Part shown: in pieces, positions 12,301 to 25,909 of the stretch
Layout of the letters: each line of letters opens with the position of its first letter
Numbering within the stretch: position 1 is the stretch's first letter
Assembly: GCF_001649575.2 (NCBI RefSeq)
Contig: NC_051433.1
Span: forward strand, 19,775,424-19,839,423
Reading direction: 5' to 3'
Length of the DNA: 64,000 nt
Source: Kryptolebias marmoratus
Taxonomy: Eukaryota; Chordata; Actinopteri; Cyprinodontiformes; Rivulidae
Position numbers and translations under genes: made by a program
Notes under the pieces: model-generated
The model's database searches: none
What the model was told of the DNA's origin: nothing
What the model saw: the letters and a program-made list of their open reading frames with translations, nothing else

Positions 12301-14984
12301 TGCGAGGTTAAATATGTATGTACAAAATATTCAGGGTTGTTCTCTATATGTAAACTATAATCTCACACCACTTTATGATGGCTCTCTGTGAAATACAGCT
12401 GCTTTAAACAGTTATAAACACTTTGTTTTCCAATATGGTTGCATCATATTAGGTTGTTTTCTTTAATAATACAAAGCCCCATACCTTTTTAAGACATTAA
12501 GTGCTGCAATGCAAACACAAAAGAAAATATACTTTGCATAACATGAATGTTTGGATGGGATTTTTCAGTAATTCTGTTTGAGTTGTTAGACGTCAACATA
12601 ATTTCCACCGTGTACGGTAGCTTTGGTTTAAACCCCTGTGAGGTTTAAAACATGAATGGTGCTGTAATTGTACCGTCATTACAAGCCTACACACCATCCC
12701 TTGTCATATAAAGTCTGAATGCTCCCATTATCATTAGGCTTCAGGCCTGATGTTCCAACCTCCCATTGCCAATTGGAGTTTGAGCAGATTGTACAAATGA
12801 GAACGATTCATCTGCCTCGAGGCTGCAGTTCACTATAGTCCAATAAGCCAACTAATTTTAGAAGTAGCGGATGCTACCCGCTGGGTCAATAGATTGATGA
12901 TCCATATGTGAAATTACACACCTTTTAAATCTGCGGTGCATCCAGTGTCAAAGTGATAACCCAGTTTTTAATGGTAATCTCATTTAAATGGGAGAGAGTG
13001 ACGATCGAGAAGCAACGCTACTCCAAAATTCAAGCTTTAACAAAACTACTCTGCAGAATTTACCAGGTGCTATTCTTTTTCCAGCACTTTACTCTATTGC
13101 TGGTGCAAGCTTTTGTCAGCCTGAAATCATCTCCTTTTTTGAGTCAGTATTGATCCACAAAGCATTGCCTCATATGGCACCACTGATTCTTCCTCCTCAA
13201 AGGCCCGTCCCACTGAGCATTTACAAGTCTTAATGTCACTTCAAGCATGTAGGACTCCTAGATGTACTTACCAGAATAGGAAGTGGTTAAAAAAAATCCA
13301 TTTACAGTTTAGTCATTTTTCGCAGGGGAAAAGAGCTTTGAGTGAAACCTTTGTGAAGTCCAAGTTATTGCCTTAGTGCACAGAAATCAGCCATCCAGTT
13401 CTTGCGTGACTGGAGTTGTTTTGTAAACCCCCCCCCCCAAAGCACTGCACTTCCATACTGATACAAACCAGCAGCAGCTATGGCTGTTGCTGCAGAGACA
13501 GAAGCATAGTTCACAGGTTTAAGCATCTCTATAAGCTGGTTTTGATCGTCATTCTGCTATTGTCACACTTTTACCTCCTGCTGCTGTATTGAGTTCACCT
13601 GACTACAGCTGCTTTGATATATCACAGATATCTTTTCCCTCAGAATATTTTTATGTCACACTGCCATATATATTTGCCCCTTTTAAGCTCTGTGACCCAT
13701 CAGACAAACAGTAGTGTGTGTGTTTTTCTTTCTTTTTTCACAACAGTAAGTGCAGCGTTGTCAGATATTTTTTAAAGTATCCTGTTTAGATAATTTACCA
13801 TGCACATTAAATGTTGAAGTACAGAGAAAAGAGAGCTGGAAACAATAAAATTCAATAAATCAGTCACACTTACAGTGTAATTTATCTAATAAAGTGTTGT
13901 TTTATGGATCATGGGAGCATATTATGGCTCAGACTGTGTATACCTTTCCTTTCCGTCGAGTGTTAGTGTTTCTTCTGTCTGTTCTACTCCCAGGTCTCAT
14001 GCTCAGTTGTCAGTGCGGGACAGAGCAGATGCTTTGAAACAGCAGAGAACATTTTCATTCAATGATCTCATTTTTCCCTGAGGCTTTACAGGGCTCTTAC
14101 AGCTTTTACTGAACAGCATGAAGCCCAGTATACTCTGCATCTCTCCCTCTCTTTATAAGTTTCTTCTCTTAATCAATGGTCTCCAGTTTTTCAAAGGCGA
14201 CCCACCGCTGTTATGAAATTAAAGGTTACTGAGGAAAGTTGTCTTAAAGCTCTTTCATTTCATTCAAATTCTCTTTAAGATACTTAATGCAGACAATGAA
14301 CATTAGTAATAATTTTTTTCCAAGAGTAGCCTTGAAAAATTCTCAAGTAAAGCCATTTGATAAGCGTCAGAGTTACTTTCTAGATTTACCCTAAGAGGAT
14401 TTTTAAGTACTACTGTGGTTCTGAACCAGATTTAAAAAATCAGTATACGCTGTATGTGTTTCACATTGATCAATGAAATATGTAATAACAAAACCAATTT
14501 TTAAAAAAAGCCTTCATAATGAGAGCAATCAAGAAAATGATTACAAGCCATTTCAAAGCAATGCCACTTATTAAGGTACTTGTACGCCTGCTAAGCTGCT
14601 GTGTTTGTCTTCTTTCATCAAAACTATTCAAGAAATGTGTAGAAGACAAAGAGCTAATCATATAGCATAGTGGGAAAACACAACAACAAAATCATTAGAA
14701 AACAGCTAGCTTAAGCAGGTTTGCAGGTAAAAACAGCACCCATAGATGTGTTTCTTGTCTAGAGCACCAACACTTTTTTTAAATTGGGACGTGTTGCTGC
14801 AATATTCATGTTGTTTTATAAAGTTGTTACAAATGAAAAGCACGCCCCATACTTCTTACAAAGCTGGAACAAAGCAACAAAAATCCATTTTATTTTGTGA
14901 CCTTGGCCACCTCATCTTCACTGTAGCCACTGGAATATTTGATAAAGCCGCTGTAATTTCTTTGTTTGGCCCATAGCATCTGAT

Positions 14985-15225
14985 ATGTTCAACACAGCGA
15001 GAAGTGGCACTCGGAAATCGCATTCCCAACCACGCTGAAGCAGCTGGTGAGCTGGTGGCCCGACAGATGTGATAATGGCACAATGCTCCTACTCAGACGG
15101 GATAGCAGGGCCCGACTCAGGCAGCTTTTAATAATTGATGGCAGCCAAGACCCCGGATTGGCCAGTAATTGCATTACAGGTCACTTCTCAATAGCAATTT
15201 GCTAAAGTTGTGGTGATTTGTGCCG
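14985..15225. other. Candidate conserved non-coding block
   Basis: A high-complexity, balanced-composition block without repeats, unlike the AT-rich surroundings. It contains several homeodomain-like cores (TTTTAATAATTGATGG, AGTAATTGCATTACAG) and a CCAAT-box-like GATTGGCC. Its size and composition resemble intronic enhancers of neuronal genes. This is inference only: conservation cannot be measured here. Confidence 0.3.
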
Positions 15226-18200
15226 GGTGGCGATCAATAGACACCGTCCAGAGAGAGGCAGCACCCCCACACCCCTCTCTCATGCTGTTTGTCTTTCTGT
15301 TTCTCTAAGGGCAGCTGGTGGAGATATTATCTTTTAGTGCTTTGTGCCAAACAGTGAAGATTCTTTCACTCTACAACACAAAACCCGCTGCAAGTCACAT
15401 CTTTATCAGCTGGAAGCACAATAGACTGTAAACAAAGAAGCCTAGCCCCAATAGTTTATGAACGTGATGTCATCACTGGGGTTACTCCCCGCTATCTGTG
15501 TGGCAAAAAGACCTCTGACAATGATTTCAGACCATATGAGTGGCATGACAGCACAGTAAACAAAACCAAAGGCCTTTTCACAGTGCCCTTCTGCAAAATG
15601 GCCACAAAGACGAGCCTTTGTAAGGAGTCTTTGACCGTTCGCAAATGCACCAACTGAGCCGTCGCCAACATGGGAACAGGTGATAGCAGCAACTCTGGTT
15701 AGAGTGAAGCACTGACAGCACCACCCCCATTTCAAACCTATTTGCCAACTCAGCTCTGTGACTACTCCCCTTGTTGTCTCACAGGCATACAGCAGTAAGT
15801 CAACACGAAACCCCTCGGGCTGCCTTGTTTATTACATAAATCACACAGAGATGGGAGAAAGGTGTCTCAGGCCCAGCTTGAAGGTGTTGTGAAGGTTCTT
15901 TAGTTGGGGTGCAAAGAAAATTAGGCAAATTAAATGTTTGAGGCTATGTTTTTACAAACTTCCATAAAGTAGAGAGAAATAAAATAAAAGGTTTGCCTCA
16001 ATTTATCTCAATTTCATCTACTATACATGACCAGAAGTGTGAATTTGTAGTGAAGACTCTCTATCTATTGCATCAGTTTTAATGGTAGGTTTTAATGGTA
16101 AATACTGCCATTTTACATTATTATGGCAAATGTCTGACAAAACTTTTATACATCTTTTAATGACAAAATTTTTTTCTAATATTTGATTGGGGATGTACCA
16201 TAAGCCTCTTTGGATGTCTGTATCATACCTTCATTTGTGGATCAGGGTATGTTGGCTTCTCAACCTCAGGGTAACATTACTGTGTGTTTCTAAAAATTAA
16301 ACTTGTACAGAAGGTGACTTAACTTTTAAAGTTTGCTCCAAGGTAAAAGCTGTACCCCCAAAACAATTAAACAAATAAACTGCTTGTCTGTTTACAGTCA
16401 GCATGTTCACTTACATTATCTTACTCTAAACTCACTGATAAATCCGGCTTTTTGAGTCCAAGAAGACATCTGGGCTTTTAAATGCCTTCAGACTTTGTTT
16501 TGTGACTTTTCACAGCAGAGAAACAGGAACATAAAAATATCAGGAAACCCATATTCTGGTCGGATTTGAATGCCCGTACTCAGCTTATTCATCAGTAGGT
16601 TAGACAGCTCCCTGCAAGGACCAACAGCCTTTAATTTATGCTGATATTCACTTGTTTTACTCTCAAGTGGTGGGAGCTATGATGAATGTTTTTCCGCTCT
16701 CTGGGGCGTGTCCAAACAGTGTCATATGTGCATGGTTGAGGAAGGGGATTTGTTGTTTTGTTTTATTTCTTCATTTTTAAAGAAAAAATTCTCTTTAAAG
16801 TAAAGACTCAATGTTTGTCATTTTTAGTAGACTCACTTTTGTAGCTAGCTTTAACAGGCTATTTTAAAAGCTTTAGCTACTGGCACCTGTGAGCTGGTTT
16901 AATTTCATTTAACCCTGGGACTTACCCTGAAGAGCTCTTATTTATCTTATTTTGTAAAATATAAGAAAGAATATAAATTCCATAGTTTTATAGAAATGTT
17001 TTATGTTCTTCATGCCGATTCATGTTTGTTAGATGTATTTTGTAAGTGAATTAAATTGGCTTTCTAAAATAGCTTGGATGTTTTTGAATATTTTAGGGCT
17101 TGATTCCTCCAGTGACACTGTATCGACGTTTTGATCTCAACATGTTTTTTCTGTAGCTCTCTTGTGTGTCCTGCATCTTTATTCCAGTGCACTGGTGCCC
17201 CTTATAAAAAACTATACAGTATATGGTTTACAGAGCTGAAACAGAAATGAGTGAAGGGCTGTTTCAGGTTTAAAAGGTTAAAAAGGCGCTGAAGCTCAAA
17301 TTCCCCCACATCTCGATGCACAGCAGAGTGCTTTTCTGTTTCTCCTGGAGTTCAGGTTGTTAGCCCCGTGCTCCCCTTTGGCTGCAGTCATTCCTATAAA
17401 AGTTATTTACGGTTCTATCCCCCTTTTTTTTGTCTTGTATTCATTGTTGATGTTTTAGCCACTTTGACATGTAAACTATCACTGTGTCATTTTGCTGCAT
17501 CTGGTGTTGATTCTTTCTCTGTATCTGTCGTTCTCTCTGTCTTCTCCTCCTGCTCCCTCTGCTGTGGCATAGAGAGGACGAGAGGAGAGCGGAGGAGACA
17601 GTAGATTTTGCATGCTCTAAATACAGCCTCTATGTGTGTGTGTGCGCGTGTGTGTGCTGTCATCAAAGGAGAGAAGGGACAGGGAATGGTTCAGTTCTTT
17701 TGTGATAGTGTGCGTTTGTGTGTTCGTGTGCATCTGTTTGTGTACGTGACTGAGCGCGCTTTAGTTCTAGCAAACATCAAAGATGATCCCTCATCTGCTT
17801 TTCTGTATTTCCTCTTTTTTCTCTTCCTCTGCCCTTCTGTCAATCTCCCTTACGCCCATTATAGCATCATTTTCTCTGCATTGCCTTTTGGTTAGTTTGC
17901 CTTCACATTATGCTCTGCCTTTGCCCGTCTGTCTGTGTTGGTGTGTCTCACCTTTCTTGCATGTGCTTAGCAGGGTGTGACAGCATTGAGAAGTCACCAA
18001 AGAGGTAAATGATGATAGGCCATCCATCATGCTTTATGGACTCGGTACGGTGCTGCCGTGGAGAGTGGCTGCGCTGTGCTGTAACTCAGAACACTCTGTC
18101 CCTCCATATAACCTGGCAGGGGCTCTGCTGCTCGCCTTGCCTCTGCTGGGCGAGTGTTTATGTGTGTGAGGCACAGGAGGAGCGCTGGTCTGACTCACCC

Positions 18201-18435
18201 TCTTAAGTGTTTCTCTGTGTGTGTTTGTGTGCGACGGGGAAACAGGGGAGGGTTTGTCCACACTGGCAGACTATGGGTGATGAGCTTTCATTATGGGCTG
18301 ATATGCCACTGCTGGGAGCATCAACTCTGACCAGCAGACGCCACATATTCTCCGTGAGGGACACACACACACAAACACACACAGCACTTTCTTTTGTTCT
18401 TGTGGACATAAAGAAATGGTACCATTTACACAATA

Positions 18436-18870
18436 CTATGCAAAGGTTTTAACCAAACCTGCTTTCTTTATACTTTGCTTCCAGAGAAACAGACTTTCTT
18501 GTATTAAATCCAAGTGGTCTTGATCAATAGTTCTCCAGGCTTTCCGAAGGTCTTTTTTATTTGGACTTTTATTTATTTATTTATTTATTTTTAACCTATT
18601 TTCAGAACAGTCCTTGTACCTGACCATGACAGTCTATTGTGCCATGTGGGCTTAAAATTTGGAGAAAAGTGGACAAGAAGAGGACAAAAAAAGAAGTGTG
18701 AGGCCTAAAAATAGTGTCTTCAGCAAATGAACGCTATCTGAAAGTCCTGTCTTGAAGAAATAGGAAAAAATAGGGGAAAAAATCCTGCAACAGACCTGAA
18801 ATAGAACCAGAGAGATTAACAACTAATAGCTAATCGCTTTCTTGGAATCACCTTGTTAGTGTTATTTTTG
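18436..18870. repeat. Family D interspersed repeat, copy D1
   Basis: It contains CTATGCAAAGGTTTTAACC, AAGTGGTCTTGATCAATAGT followed by TCTCCAGGCTTTCCGAAGGT, then in the opposite orientation AGTGTGAGGCCTAAAAATA and GAAAGTCCTGTCTTGAAG. The same blocks recur at 29290 and 33465. The mixed orientation suggests an element with inverted internal segments, or two nested copies. Confidence 0.5.
18568..18591. repeat. (TTTA)n microsatellite
   Basis: About five to six TTTA units inside the family D copy. Confidence 0.8.
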
Positions 18871-20668
18871 GTAGATGTTGCAAAAAGGAAAAAAAAGAAT
18901 GGGTGTAAACTATTCTTGTGACATACTGCCCAAAACAAAGAGCCTAAAGATCCCATTATAAACTGGTTCTTTGCTAAGTTGTCCGTTATGTGATTCGTCC
19001 CTTGAGTTAAGGAGCCTTTTTATATCTGAATGATGAGTAAAGTGGTTCAGAAAACAAACAGTTCTCTGAAAACATAGTACTCTATAAATTATAAATTTGT
19101 TTCATTTTGTTTCTTCAACTCTTTTAACCACACATAAGGTTTTAGACAACAAACAATATTATCCAAAAACAGGCAGTCAGTGTGACACAAATCTCTAGCT
19201 CATATAAAAGGTCTGGACACAATGTTTAGGAAAGTGCCAACTTTACAGATTATTTCTTCATTTCCTAACTGCATTAAGAATTGACTTAAACATAAGGAGA
19301 AGTTTACAGTCTAGTTATTATGTTTATTTTCTATATTTTGCAATATTTGTGTTTTTTAATGATGCAAAATATGCATTCCCAATATAGTTATTTTCACTCA
19401 AACTACAAATTCTGTTCTATCTGAACCCCTGAATCCACCAATAATCGTGCAGTAAATACCTATAATTAAATTTATTTAATTTCAAACTCAACACATATAT
19501 AATAAGAAAACAACCTGCTTGATTCATGTCTTCAGTTCTGTATAAACTTCTCTTTAAACCTTTGTCCTTCTGACAGTCTTTTCAAGACAGGTAAAATAAT
19601 TGCACCTCCGTTCCAGACAAATGGAAGAAAATCCACGCCAAAGTTTTAAATAGAGAGTTTGTGTAATCTTTTGGTTCTCAGAGCATGTGATGGAGTTGAG
19701 TCTCAGCTAAATCTTAGCCCTATATCTGCTAAACTGAGCTCTCAGGTTATTGCCATTTTTGTATCCAAGTATCCAAGTAAATGTATCCTCAGTTGTTTCA
19801 GCATATGCCTCCACCACAGGGTGCAGTGTTCAGAGGTTGCAGTCATTTCATGTGTCTCTGGGAGACCCAGCTCAAACAGAGAAGTCACAACTTTTGGCAG
19901 CAGAGGAAGAAAGTTGACTGAAGCTGAAGGGAAAAGACTACAAATGAAAATTGCTGTTTGTCGTCTGAGATTTCAGGCTAAATGTTGGCGGAGCAACAAC
20001 CGTACAGTGCAGTGCTTACGTTTGCACGAACACAGACACAAGCAGACTTTTGGGAGTATTTGTTTGGCTGTAAGCTGGAACAGAAAACCTCACACTGGAT
20101 ACTTTGCTCACAAATAGATTTGGGATCCTAAAGGTTGTCTTGAATCTGTAAACACATACAGAAAATTCCTCAACAAGTCTGGAATGCAGAGCACGTTCTG
20201 CTTCCTCATGAGCAGTAGAGGCCTTGTGTTAAAACTGCTAATTTCATTGCACATTCAGTTTTTTGTGCATCTTAAGTTGTATACGGCATGTGTATAAAGA
20301 AATTCAAAAGCCCTTAAATGATGTTCACTAACGCAGTTTATACAGCAGCAGCTGAACCAGTTAAACTACATCACCTAAAATCTTAACCTCACCCCCTGCC
20401 TACTTTCTCTTTCTATCCTTCCTCTCCTCTTTGCATCTTTCACTTCAGTAACCCCCTCCTCCTGGTGAGCTCTTTCACACTTTTCTTTTCTCACCTTTCC
20501 ACATGGAAGAACAATTGCTCAGAGTCCTCCCTGTCTCTCCCCTCCCCTCCCACGCTCCCCCTCCCATCCACTACTCAGAGATCCAGAGGGAATCACACCG
20601 TCTGAACCAAATGTGCCACAAACTTGTCAGATGATGTTTGTTTTCCATTCCTTTCCCAGCCCTCTTCT

Positions 20669-20670
<2 letters not shown>

Positions 20671-20704
<34 letters not shown>
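20671..20704. repeat. Poly-T run of 34
   Basis: An uninterrupted homopolymer. It could be the A-tail of a minus-strand retroposon, but no retroposon body is recognisable on its 3' side. Confidence 0.95.
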
Positions 20705-20706
<2 letters not shown>

Positions 20707-23074
20707 CGCAGCTGTGTGTTTTAATGCTGTCTACATATTTGACAAAGTGCTGTGAAATGCACTGCGCTGCATTCGCGCGTCAATAGATCGAAAATTTGCA
20801 GCGTCATTAATGAAAATAGGAATCTGCAGAAGACGGAGGGGGAGATGAAGAAAACAGCAGCAGCCAGAATGAGTCTCAAGGTTTGCGTGATTATAATGTT
20901 TGCACGGTGAGACAGCTTGTTACAATGAAAAGTAAACAACCTTTCCTCCAAAGCTCCCTCGAAACTTTGAATAGGAGATATTTTGCTGAACAAAAGGTGT
21001 TTTCAGGGACGGAACATCTGTGTTCTTAATTAAAAAAAAATCTTTCTAATGTAGCACAAATGTGAGCTCCATATCCCCAAGGATCTTTTTTGCCAGCTAA
21101 ATAGATACTGCCTATTAGAGGCTGCCATAAAGACAGATTGGAGATGTCACTTTGCTTGGTAAATGTCAATGAGTCCCACCTCAGGAGTGTTTCATTTCTA
21201 TGAATTTCATAGGTTGTAGATGGGCTGGATTTGTTGTATCAGCTTGAACTAACAGAGAAAGCACAATTGATGCACATTAAAACATTTTAGCTTCGTATTT
21301 ATGATCACTAACTGAATAAACTAAGTTGTTTTGGTGAAATGAAACATTGTCAAGCAATGCTCAAGCCTAAATCTATGAGGAATTTGGATACTATCACTGA
21401 TCATTAGTGGTCAAAACCAAAAGAGGAGCAACAGAGCCAGGGAAAATAAATACACAAAAAGGACAGTAAAGAATAAGTCTGCCAAGAAGCAGTTATACTT
21501 ACCACTGGTATTCCGACATTCTTAGTACACCTCTGAAACTCAATCCAAACTTTGACAAGATGAAGCCCCTGCACCAGCATCCTTTATGAATGTCACACCC
21601 CATGAGAGGAAAATGATTACGTTGCAAAGAAGACAGGGGGTGGAACAGAGGGAGGTGGGGAAGTAAAAAAAAGAGGGAAGAAAAATCACTTTGATGGATT
21701 ATGCTTCTCGTGGGACAACCTTGTAATAATTTTGGACAGGAGTCGAACTCACCCAGATTCTCTGTTACAGCTGCAATCCTCCTTTTTCTATCGGCTCCCT
21801 TTGTCATCCCAGACGTGCACTGGCTGTGACAACAGTGCCAACGGTGATACCTAATGATACCACTTGCAGGAACTAATTACTACCAGTGATTAAGAAGGGA
21901 GACGTGGCTTCTAACACACATTCTATCTTTTGCGTGGGGGAAGCTTTTAAATTACCCTTGCCAAATAAATGATGAGCAAAGATGCATGGACTCAGGCTGC
22001 ATAATGGGATCCTAGTGCTGCGTGGCAAAGAGCGAATACTTCAGGGTCCTTGGCACTCCGTGCACACAGATGGTGCCGCCTGCTCACGACCAGTGCCTGT
22101 TGTTGATCAGTGCATTAAGGGCACCTGTGAAATTAAACAGACAAATGAATTCCCCAATGGCTGCAAAACAGAATATTAGTGTTGCATGAAAGATGGTTAA
22201 ACTCATGCATGCATGAACTGCTTCTGAGGCCAAAGGGTACAGTGCATTTTAAAGCTATTGCCTAAAGCTTGTGAAGTTACCAAGATGGACTGTAGCAGGA
22301 GTGTAGCCTCAGCTGGACGTTAAGAATGTGGTGCCTGTTATCCATTTGTTATCCCTTAAGCACATCTAGACCTAATTAACAACAATGTTCCACAGCCAGG
22401 TTGTCTTTGGCGAGGGTCCAGCCCAACCAATAATTCATTTACACAACAGCAACACATCTTCATGGGTAGTAAAGGACGGCTAGGTTTGACATGGCTCTTA
22501 CAGGAGCACTTAGTGGTAAGCTACTTAGTGTATTTTTCTCTTTTAATGGCTTCTGCGAGTAGATTTCTCTGCACGCTAATAATTAAACTGTACTGTTCTT
22601 CGCCTCAGATGGTTTTAAACTCTTGTCTCCAAGTTTCTTGTTTATCTTTTTATTGATTTCAGGGACACCTTTGGCCATGAGAAGGCAATAATTTTGTGTT
22701 CTTGAACTGCATTTCCCAGAGTCCTCTTGTAAACCATGTTTTAGTGTTCTGGCTGAACTTACAGCAGCTCCCTTAATCCCAAACAAGCTAGCATAAAATG
22801 AACTGCCGACACTGTAGTAAGGCAAACACAAGAGCAGATTTTACGAAGGCATCAGAGAGCAACACCGGCTGGCAGAGACAAGTAATATCGACACCGCATG
22901 AAGACATTAAAAAGGATGCTACAAGGACTTTTTTGTTCCAACAAAAAATGGTCATTCAGGCAGACAACTTGAGCTGCACTTATGCTTTGCTCTCGATGTG
23001 CTTCACATACCATATCAACCATTCTCTTCCAATCTGGGTGGAGTATTTTAACACGTTCAGGAAACAAGGCAGAT

Positions 23075-23472
23075 GACAAGAAGCATGATCTTTACATGAA
23101 CCTTCTTAGCATGAAACAGGACTTCTTGCCAAGCATCCATAAAGGTCAGATTTGTGGAGTGAACATCAAATAGTTATCCTCTGAACAGATCCCACCTGAG
23201 CTGTGAGTCTTTGCAGCTTCTCCAGAGTTACCATGGGGCTTCTTGGCTGCTTCTCAGATTAATGTTCTCCTTTCTCAACCTGTCAGTTTAGGTGGACGGC
23301 CATGTCTTGGTAGGTTTGCAGTTGTGCCATACTCTTTCCATTTTTGGATGGTGGTTTAAACAGAGCGACGCAAGATGTTCAAAGCTCAAGATATTATTTT
23401 AAAACCCAACCCTGCTTTAAACTTCTTAGCAACTTTATCCCATTCCTGTCTGGTGTGTTCCTTGGTCTTCAT
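23075..23472 (-). pseudogene. Tc1-like transposase pseudogene, N-terminal part
   Basis: On the minus strand the ATG at 23472-23470 opens MKTKEHTRQEWDKV, then KKFKAGLG, a stop, and further segments WKEYGTTANLPRHGRPPKLTG and, after frame breaks, KSDLYG. These match the N-terminal helix-turn-helix DNA-binding domain and GRPPKL AT-hook-like motif of Tc1-family transposases of fish. The DDE catalytic domain is absent: resemblance ends near 23075. At least two in-frame stops and one frameshift make it inactive. The terminal inverted repeats were not identified. Confidence 0.82.
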
Positions 23473-25909
23473 GATGTTGTGCTACTTTGTGTTGATCGAT
23501 CACTTCTGAGGCATCTTTATGTATACTTATATGAGAGTTGTCTAACTTAACCACAAGTAACGGTGTGTTAACTAAAGGCTTCTGTTACTCAGGGAGAGTT
23601 GCCAGTGAAGCCTCTGTACATTAGCACTTGGCAGTACATCCATATAACTGCATCTCAGTCCAGGCACTCATCCAGAAAAATATCATAAGTCATTGTAAGA
23701 CTGCAGCTAATAGATGACCGTCAGTCCAACAGGAAAAGATCCGCATCGCTCACTCAGCATCACGATTTTTCTTTTGTTGTCATCTTCCAAAGGGAATACT
23801 TCTATTCATTCTACCTTAAACTCAAAAGATAGTTGTTTGCCCTATTAAACCTCTCTGAGCAAATCGTTCTAAGGCTGAGTACCTGTAGATAGCACGCAGT
23901 TCTTCATCCAGTCTGCCCAGGTGTCTGCTTCTTTTCATTCATACCACATGATCCTACTTGTGATTGTGGCTTTACTTAACATTCCCAAAAGATTCTTTAT
24001 TAAGAAGCAGCCACTCTTTCCTCTCAGGATTGACTATTGTAAAAGTTTTGCACATGCACGCTTGCAATTAGGTGTGATGAGAAGCTCTAATCGTTGAGCA
24101 TTTCAGCATCTTACTACAGCACCAGGATAGAAACTCTCCATTTGAGCTGTGGCTTGGAAAGATGGATAACACAAATCCTTCACAGATGTGTTTTCCTCTT
24201 AGCTGTCCACCATGGGAAAACAAAACTGATGATGAGATTGGGGGGGGGACGGAATATGTTTTTTAATTGAATATCCTCATCTTATTCCGTATAATCGCTC
24301 ACATCTGCCAGATGGGGTGTATGAGCTATACAGCGCTTTGTTTTTTTGTTTTTGTTTTTTTTTTTCACAATTTATTCTTCCCAAATTGTCTGTAGTTTCC
24401 AGCAGAACTTCATATACAATTCCTTTTGTTGCGAGCTGTGTGCAGGCACTGGCACTGGTGAATCAATAGTAATCTAACAGTGAGTTATAGCTGGATTTGT
24501 GCATATACTGGACAGAGTGAGCACAGTATGATTGTGGTGTGTTTGCCCAGTTATTGCTGAGTCAACAACAATGACAAAGATTTTTTTTTCTTTCTTTCTT
24601 ATCATCCCCTCTTTGGGAGTTCTGTTATTTTTCTTTTCTTGATCTCATTACATCATGCTTTAAGGGCTGTATTCATTAAAGTTTAAAAGTACGCTGCACT
24701 CCAAAGTCACTTGGCAGTGAATAACACAAACCTCGTTAGTCTGTCTCAGACTGTTCACTCACCCCATTTCTGCTGTCTTCACTTCGTCATGTTTTGTTGT
24801 TGTTGTTTTGTTTTTCACTGCTGTAGAAGTGTTGGCTTCTTTCATTCGCTCTGCCTCTCTTCCACGAATGAGGCAAACGACTGAGAAAATCTGCCGACAC
24901 TCATAGGAGTCCAGATGTTGAGACTGACAGACAGCGCTCTTGTGCTTTAATTAAACTTGTGTGAAGTCGTTCTTGTTTCCCACTGAGTGAGCTGTACTGG
25001 CATTATATTTATTATGCAGGGATAAGTGTTCTAGCTCATTTTTGCTTTTGCATTTTCTACCTCGCCTCTTAACAAAAAAAAAGAAGAAGATGAAGAAAAA
25101 ATGTCTGCCTCTTAAAACTTGTATCATCAGCAGTGGTGGGTTTGAACAGACAAACTTACATAACAGGGCCCGTAGAGCGAAATGAATGTAGATTTCAATT
25201 TAAATGGAGTCTAACAGAGTATCCAACTGTGTGCCATCATAATATGCATCCAAACGGGAAATATGGTCATATATTTTCTCCTATGATCCCTGCATTTCTC
25301 AAAATTAGTCATTATCTCTGTTTTTCAGTTTTTACATGAAACAACACACATAACCCTTACATGACCATACATTTTCTTTTAAAAACAACTCTCTGAATCC
25401 GCTATGAAAATATTTCCCTGACACTAGGAGTAATGACCACCTTGGTAACTTCTGACATTATTTGATCTATATGCATTTTTTTTTTATTATTGCAAATCTT
25501 TGAACAGTTCTCATTAACTGTGAGACATCAACTGTCATAGTTTGATGAACAGATAGACACGAAATGTAGTTCATCATTAATGTCAGCTCTGTGCAAAGCA
25601 AAAGTGCATACAATGTTAAATTATTGATGCAATCTTGGACATAACAAATGTAGTGTAATTGCATGTCGTCGTTGCCAGGTTTAAGCAAGTCTCCATGTCC
25701 TAAAACACATTCATAACTCTTCTATTATTTGACTCTGTTATTAGTCCCAACAACAAAGGACAATAAATCAAGAAGCTGTTTAACCAGAAGATAAAAAAGT
25801 ATTTTTATTAACCATTTGATACTGTCAAATTGTTTTGTCTTTTCTGACTTATGTTGGCATATTTTGGCATTCTTCTTTGTGAGTTAAAACATGAAAAGAA
25901 TGAAGCATG

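Noticed and set aside
19659..20117. 152-codon open frame (+).
   Set aside because: Mixed composition but no recognisable domain, no splice sites in phase with CELF exons, and within a large intron. I could not support it as a gene.
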